DNA of 7,274 nucleotides from Pseudomonadota bacterium (lineage in GTDB: Bacteria > Pseudomonadota > Alphaproteobacteria > Rhizobiales > Xanthobacteraceae). Both the position numbers and the translations under genes were made by a program. The number at the start of each line of letters is the position of its first letter. Position 1 is the first letter of the stretch. The notes beneath the pieces are model-generated. The model was not told the origin of the DNA. It saw only the letters and a program-made list of their open reading frames with translations, and made no database searches. The stretch is taken from NCBI GenBank assembly GCA_023449855.1, contig JAEXHR010000113.1, positions 1 to 7,274 of the forward strand. Direction: 5' to 3'. Shown piece after piece: positions 4,367 to 7,274 of the stretch.

Positions 4367-6547
4367 ATGACAATCGTCGAGCGCGCTTCCCAGAGCTTCA
4401 ATTCTCAAGGCCTGTCGCGTCGCAGCCTGCTCGGCGCAGGCATCGCCGGCACGTTCCTGTATGCCTTTCACATGCCGCTCCGCGCAGCGAGCGACGCCGC
4501 GGCCACCGGCGGCGGCTTCGCACCGAACGCCTTCATCCGCATCGGCGCCGACGGCAGGACCACACTGCTGATGCCGCAAACCGAGATGGGCCAGGGCATC
4601 TACACATCAGTGGCCATGATCCTCGCCGAAGAACTCGATGCCGATTATGCGCAAATCGTGCTGGAACATGCGCCGCCGGATGAGAAGCGCTTCGCCAATC
4701 CCCTGCTCGGCATTCAGGCCACCGGCGGCTCGACCTCGATTCGCGCCTTCTGGAAACCGCTGCGCACCGCGGGCGCAACGGCACGCGCCATGCTGATCGG
4801 CGCGGCCGCCGAACAGTGGCAGGTGACGCCGGCGAGCTGCTCCGCAGCCAATGGCGAGGTGATCCATACGGAGAGCGGGCGCAAGCTGGGCTATGGCGCG
4901 CTGGCGGACGCCGCCGCCCGGCAGACGCCGCCGAAGGACGTGGCGCTCAAGGACGCCAAGGATTTCCGGATCATCGGCCAATCGCTGAAGCGGCTCGACA
5001 CGCCGGACAAGGTCAACGGCAAGGCGATCTTCGGCATCGATGCCATGGTGCCCGGAATGATGTTCGCCACGCTGAAACTATGCCCGGTGTTCGGCGGCAA
5101 GGTGCGCAAGGTCGATGACAGCGGCGCCAAGGCGCGGCCGGACGTGAAACAGGTCGTGGTGCTGGACGATCTCGTCGCCGTGGTCGGCACCACGATGTGG
5201 GCTGCGAAAGCCGGCCTCGATGCCGTGAAGATCGAGTGGGACGAAGGGCCGAATGCCAAGATCGGCTCTAAAGAAATCTGGGCCCACCTGCGCGCCGCCA
5301 CGCAGAAGAACGGCGTGGTGGCGAAGACCGTCGGCGACATCAAGACCGGACTCGCCACCGGCACGCGGCTGGACGCGGAATATGAGATGCCGCTGCTGGC
5401 GCACGCGACCATGGAGCCGCTGAATTGCCTCGTGCATGTAAAAGCGGACAGCTGCGAGGTCTGGACCGGCACACAGGTCATCGCCCGCGCGCAGGCCATT
5501 GCGGCGCAGGCCGCCGGGCTGCCGGTGGAGAAGGTCACCGTGCATCAGCACCTGATGGGCGGCGGCTTCGGGCGGCGGCTCGAAGTGGACATGGTCGGCG
5601 CCGCAGTGCGTATCGGCAAGCAGGTGAACGGGCCGGTGAAGGTCGTCTGGACGCGCGAAGAAGACATGCAGCACGACATCTATCGGCCGGTCTATCGCGA
5701 CATCGTCTCGGCGACACTGCTGGACGGCAAGGTGGTGGGCTGGAAATACAAGGTGGCCGGCGCCTCGATCCTGGCGCGCTGGCTGCCGGGCGCATTCCAG
5801 AACGGCATCGATATCGATGCCGTCGATAGCGCCGTGGACATGCCCTACGACGTGCCGCATTTCCATGTGGAATATCTGCGCGTCGAGCCGCCGGCGGTGC
5901 CGACCGGCTTCTGGCGCGGCGTCGGGCCGAACAACAATGTGTTCGCCATCGAGAGCTTCATGGACGAGCTGGCGCGCAAGGCCGGCAAGGATCCGGTCGC
6001 GTTCCGCCGCGCGATGCTCGGCAAGGCGCCGCGCATGCGCGCCGTGCTCGATCTCGCCGCCGAGAAATCCGGCTGGGGCCAAAAGCTGCCGCCGCGCACC
6101 GGCCGCGGCGTGGCGCTGCAGCCGACCTTCGACACCTCGATCGCCACCATCGTCGAGGCGGAAGTGGACCCCGCCGGCGAGGTGAAGCTGCATCGTGTGA
6201 CGCTGGCGGTGGATTGCGGCATCAACGTCAATCCCGACACCATCGTCGCGCAGATCGAGGGCGGCGTGATCTTCGGACTCACCGCCGCGCTGCATGGCGA
6301 GATCACACTCGACAAAGGCCGCGTACAGCAATCGAATTTCGACGACTATCGGATGCTGCGGATCGACGAGGTGCCGAAGATCGACGTTCACCTCATCAAG
6401 AGCGGCGAAGCACCGGGTGGCATCGGCGAGACCGGCGTGATCGGCGCGCCTCCCGCGTTACGCAATGCGATCTACGCGATTACCGGCGTGGCGCTCCGTC
6501 GGCTGCCGATCGACCGCGATGCGATTGCGGAGAAGAAGCGGGCCTGA
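4367..6547 (+). CDS. Tat-exported molybdenum hydroxylase large subunit (isoquinoline 1-oxidoreductase beta / xanthine dehydrogenase family)
   Basis: Encodes 726 residues. The N-terminus has a twin-arginine signal, LSRRSLLGAGIAGTFLYAF (16-34; R18, R19), so the folded cofactor-loaded protein should be exported to the periplasm. Molybdopterin-cytosine-dinucleotide binding elements are visible: MPQTEMGQG (69-77), the hammerhead-like region (about 214-290), MEPLNC (349-354), MGGGFGRR (397-404), PTGFWRGVGPNNN (512-524) and PGGIGETG (683-690). E688 there corresponds to the catalytic glutamate of the family, which hydroxylates or oxidises N-heterocycles or aldehydes with water. The loop reads GETG where many relatives have GEPG. 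The order, with MGQG before the hammerhead, is typical of IorB-type subunits. Such proteins normally need a small [2Fe-2S] subunit and often a c-type cytochrome; neither is adjacent. The start at 4367 has GGAGG 7 nt upstream and places the Tat signal near the N-terminus. The substrate cannot be deduced. Confidence 0.92.
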   Translation: MTIVERASQSFNSQGLSRRSLLGAGIAGTFLYAFHMPLRAASDAAATGGGFAPNAFIRIGADGRTTLLMPQTEMGQGIYTSVAMILAEELDADYAQIVLEHAPPDEKRFANPLLGIQATGGSTSIRAFWKPLRTAGATARAMLIGAAAEQWQVTPASCSAANGEVIHTESGRKLGYGALADAAARQTPPKDVALKDAKDFRIIGQSLKRLDTPDKVNGKAIFGIDAMVPGMMFATLKLCPVFGGKVRKVDDSGAKARPDVKQVVVLDDLVAVVGTTMWAAKAGLDAVKIEWDEGPNAKIGSKEIWAHLRAATQKNGVVAKTVGDIKTGLATGTRLDAEYEMPLLAHATMEPLNCLVHVKADSCEVWTGTQVIARAQAIAAQAAGLPVEKVTVHQHLMGGGFGRRLEVDMVGAAVRIGKQVNGPVKVVWTREEDMQHDIYRPVYRDIVSATLLDGKVVGWKYKVAGASILARWLPGAFQNGIDIDAVDSAVDMPYDVPHFHVEYLRVEPPAVPTGFWRGVGPNNNVFAIESFMDELARKAGKDPVAFRRAMLGKAPRMRAVLDLAAEKSGWGQKLPPRTGRGVALQPTFDTSIATIVEAEVDPAGEVKLHRVTLAVDCGINVNPDTIVAQIEGGVIFGLTAALHGEITLDKGRVQQSNFDDYRMLRIDEVPKIDVHLIKSGEAPGGIGETGVIGAPPALRNAIYAITGVALRRLPIDRDAIAEKKRA

Positions 6548-6550
6548 CGT

Positions 6551-6581
6551 CGGTGCCGGTCTCACCAAAACTCCGGCACCG
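6551..6581. terminator. Hairpin between convergent genes
   Basis: CGGTGCCGG (6551-6559) pairs perfectly with CCGGCACCG (6573-6581) across a 13-nt loop. The right arm lies inside the last codons of the metallophosphoesterase gene, and the left arm begins 4 nt after the stop of the hydroxylase gene. It could serve transcripts from both directions, but neither side has a U-run, so terminator function is uncertain. Confidence 0.4.
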
Positions 6582-7274
6582 TCTGTGAGAGCCGTCCGCC
6601 GATGCGCACAGGCGCAATCCGCGTGGCAAGACCCGTCTTGTCATCCGTCTCCACCGCCACGCCCGAGAGCGTTGCCGGGCCGAAGGCCGGTTCGAAGCGG
6701 CCGGAGGGGATGCCGGTGACGAAGCGGCGCACCGGTTCTTCCTTCTGCATGCCGATCACGGAATCATAATCGCCGGTCATGCCGGCATCGGTCATGTAGG
6801 CGGTGCCGCCGGGCAGGATCTGGTGATCGGCGGTGGGGATATGCGTGTGCGTGCCGACCACGAGGCTGACGCGGCCGTCGCAGAAATGGCCCATACCCTG
6901 CTTCTCGCTGGTGGCCTCGCAATGGAAATCCACCACGATGGCGTCGGCGGCATCGACCAGCGGACAGGCTTCGATCTCCTTGGCGATGCCGGCGAAGGGA
7001 TCGTTGAGCGGCTCCATGAAGATTCGGCCCATGGCATTGATGACCAGCGCCCGCGCGCCGTTCTTGGCATCGATCAGCGCGGCGCCGCGGCCGGGCGTGT
7101 GGCGCGGAAAATTCAACGGACGGATCAGGCGCGGGGCGCGCTCGATGAAGACCAGCGCTTCCTTCTGGTTCCAGGCGTGATTGCCGAGCGTGACCGCATC
7201 GGCGCCAGCGTCGTTGAGATCGTTGAAGATGGACTCGGTGATGCCGAAGCCGCCGGCGGCGTTCTCGCCATTGA
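6562..7274 (-). CDS. YmdB-type (TIGR00282) metallophosphoesterase, 5' end outside window
   Basis: The frame is open from the right edge and gives 236 residues before a TGA at 6562-6564. The first in-window residues, NGENAAGGFG, then TLGNHAW, VDFHCEATSEK, VVGTHTHIPTADHQILP and DAGMTGDYDSVIGM, are the conserved blocks of this calcineurin-fold family. Metal ligands are visible: Glu in NGEN, Asn and His in GNH, His in DFH and the two His in THTH. The first metal Asp, in the N-terminal GDVVG region, lies outside. The family is about 265-275 residues, so roughly 35 are missing. Bacillus YmdB is a phosphodiesterase active on 2',3'-cyclic nucleotides that affects biofilm and motility decisions; the role in alphaproteobacteria is not established. 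It is unrelated to the E. coli macrodomain protein also named YmdB. It converges on the hydroxylase gene with a 14-nt gap. A TTG at 7114-7116 is not the start, because family homology continues upstream. Confidence 0.93.
   Translation of the reverse strand, partial: NGENAAGGFGITESIFNDLNDAGADAVTLGNHAWNQKEALVFIERAPRLIRPLNFPRHTPGRGAALIDAKNGARALVINAMGRIFMEPLNDPFAGIAKEIEACPLVDAADAIVVDFHCEATSEKQGMGHFCDGRVSLVVGTHTHIPTADHQILPGGTAYMTDAGMTGDYDSVIGMQKEEPVRRFVTGIPSGRFEPAFGPATLSGVAVETDDKTGLATRIAPVRIGGRLSQTVPEFW

Noticed and set aside
5078..6391. Minus-strand open frame (437 codons) opposite the hydroxylase gene
   Set aside because: Low-complexity H/R/A/D-rich translation without motifs. The opposite strand encodes a clear molybdenum hydroxylase.

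Overview
The window is GC-rich and densely coding. Its proteins look alphaproteobacterial, and the short palindromic GTAGGGCGGATTA repeats between genes suggest a Bradyrhizobium/Rhodopseudomonas-like member of the Nitrobacteraceae. That taxonomic reading is inferred from protein wording and repeat style, not from a database match.

Layout, left to right: (1) 1-252 is non-coding as far as I can tell. It holds a leftward promoter with a possible SOS (LexA) half-match, then a palindromic repeat (copy A). (2) A YebC/TACO1-family gene lies on the minus strand (253-999), with a good promoter at 1047-1075. (3) A membrane-free chemoreceptor follows on the plus strand (1187-2941); it carries a degenerate PilZ-like segment and a C-terminal sensor-like domain. 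(4) A second, longer copy of the repeat (copy B) lies at 2949-3074. (5) A class I polyphosphate kinase 2 gene (3180-4106) is preceded by a dyad that also resembles a Pho box and is followed by a strong hairpin. (6) A Tat-exported molybdenum hydroxylase large subunit of the isoquinoline 1-oxidoreductase beta type (4367-6547) has no iron-sulfur partner gene beside it. (7) On the minus strand, running off the right edge, is a YmdB-type (TIGR00282) metallophosphoesterase (6562 to beyond 7274).

The three plus-strand genes each have their own upstream gap and do not look like one operon. They separate two minus-strand housekeeping-type genes (YmdB-like and YebC), so they may be an accessory insertion in a conserved neighbourhood. 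They cover motility signalling, polyphosphate/nucleotide energy metabolism and periplasmic oxidation, with no evident single pathway.

I do not see a wholly new multi-gene system. The most unusual signal is the repeat pair. The two copies share the same outer arms, but their 26-bp cores, exactly bounded by the 9-bp inverted repeats TAATCCGCC/GGCGGATTA, lie in opposite orientation. Both copies also begin exactly 7 nt after a stop codon.
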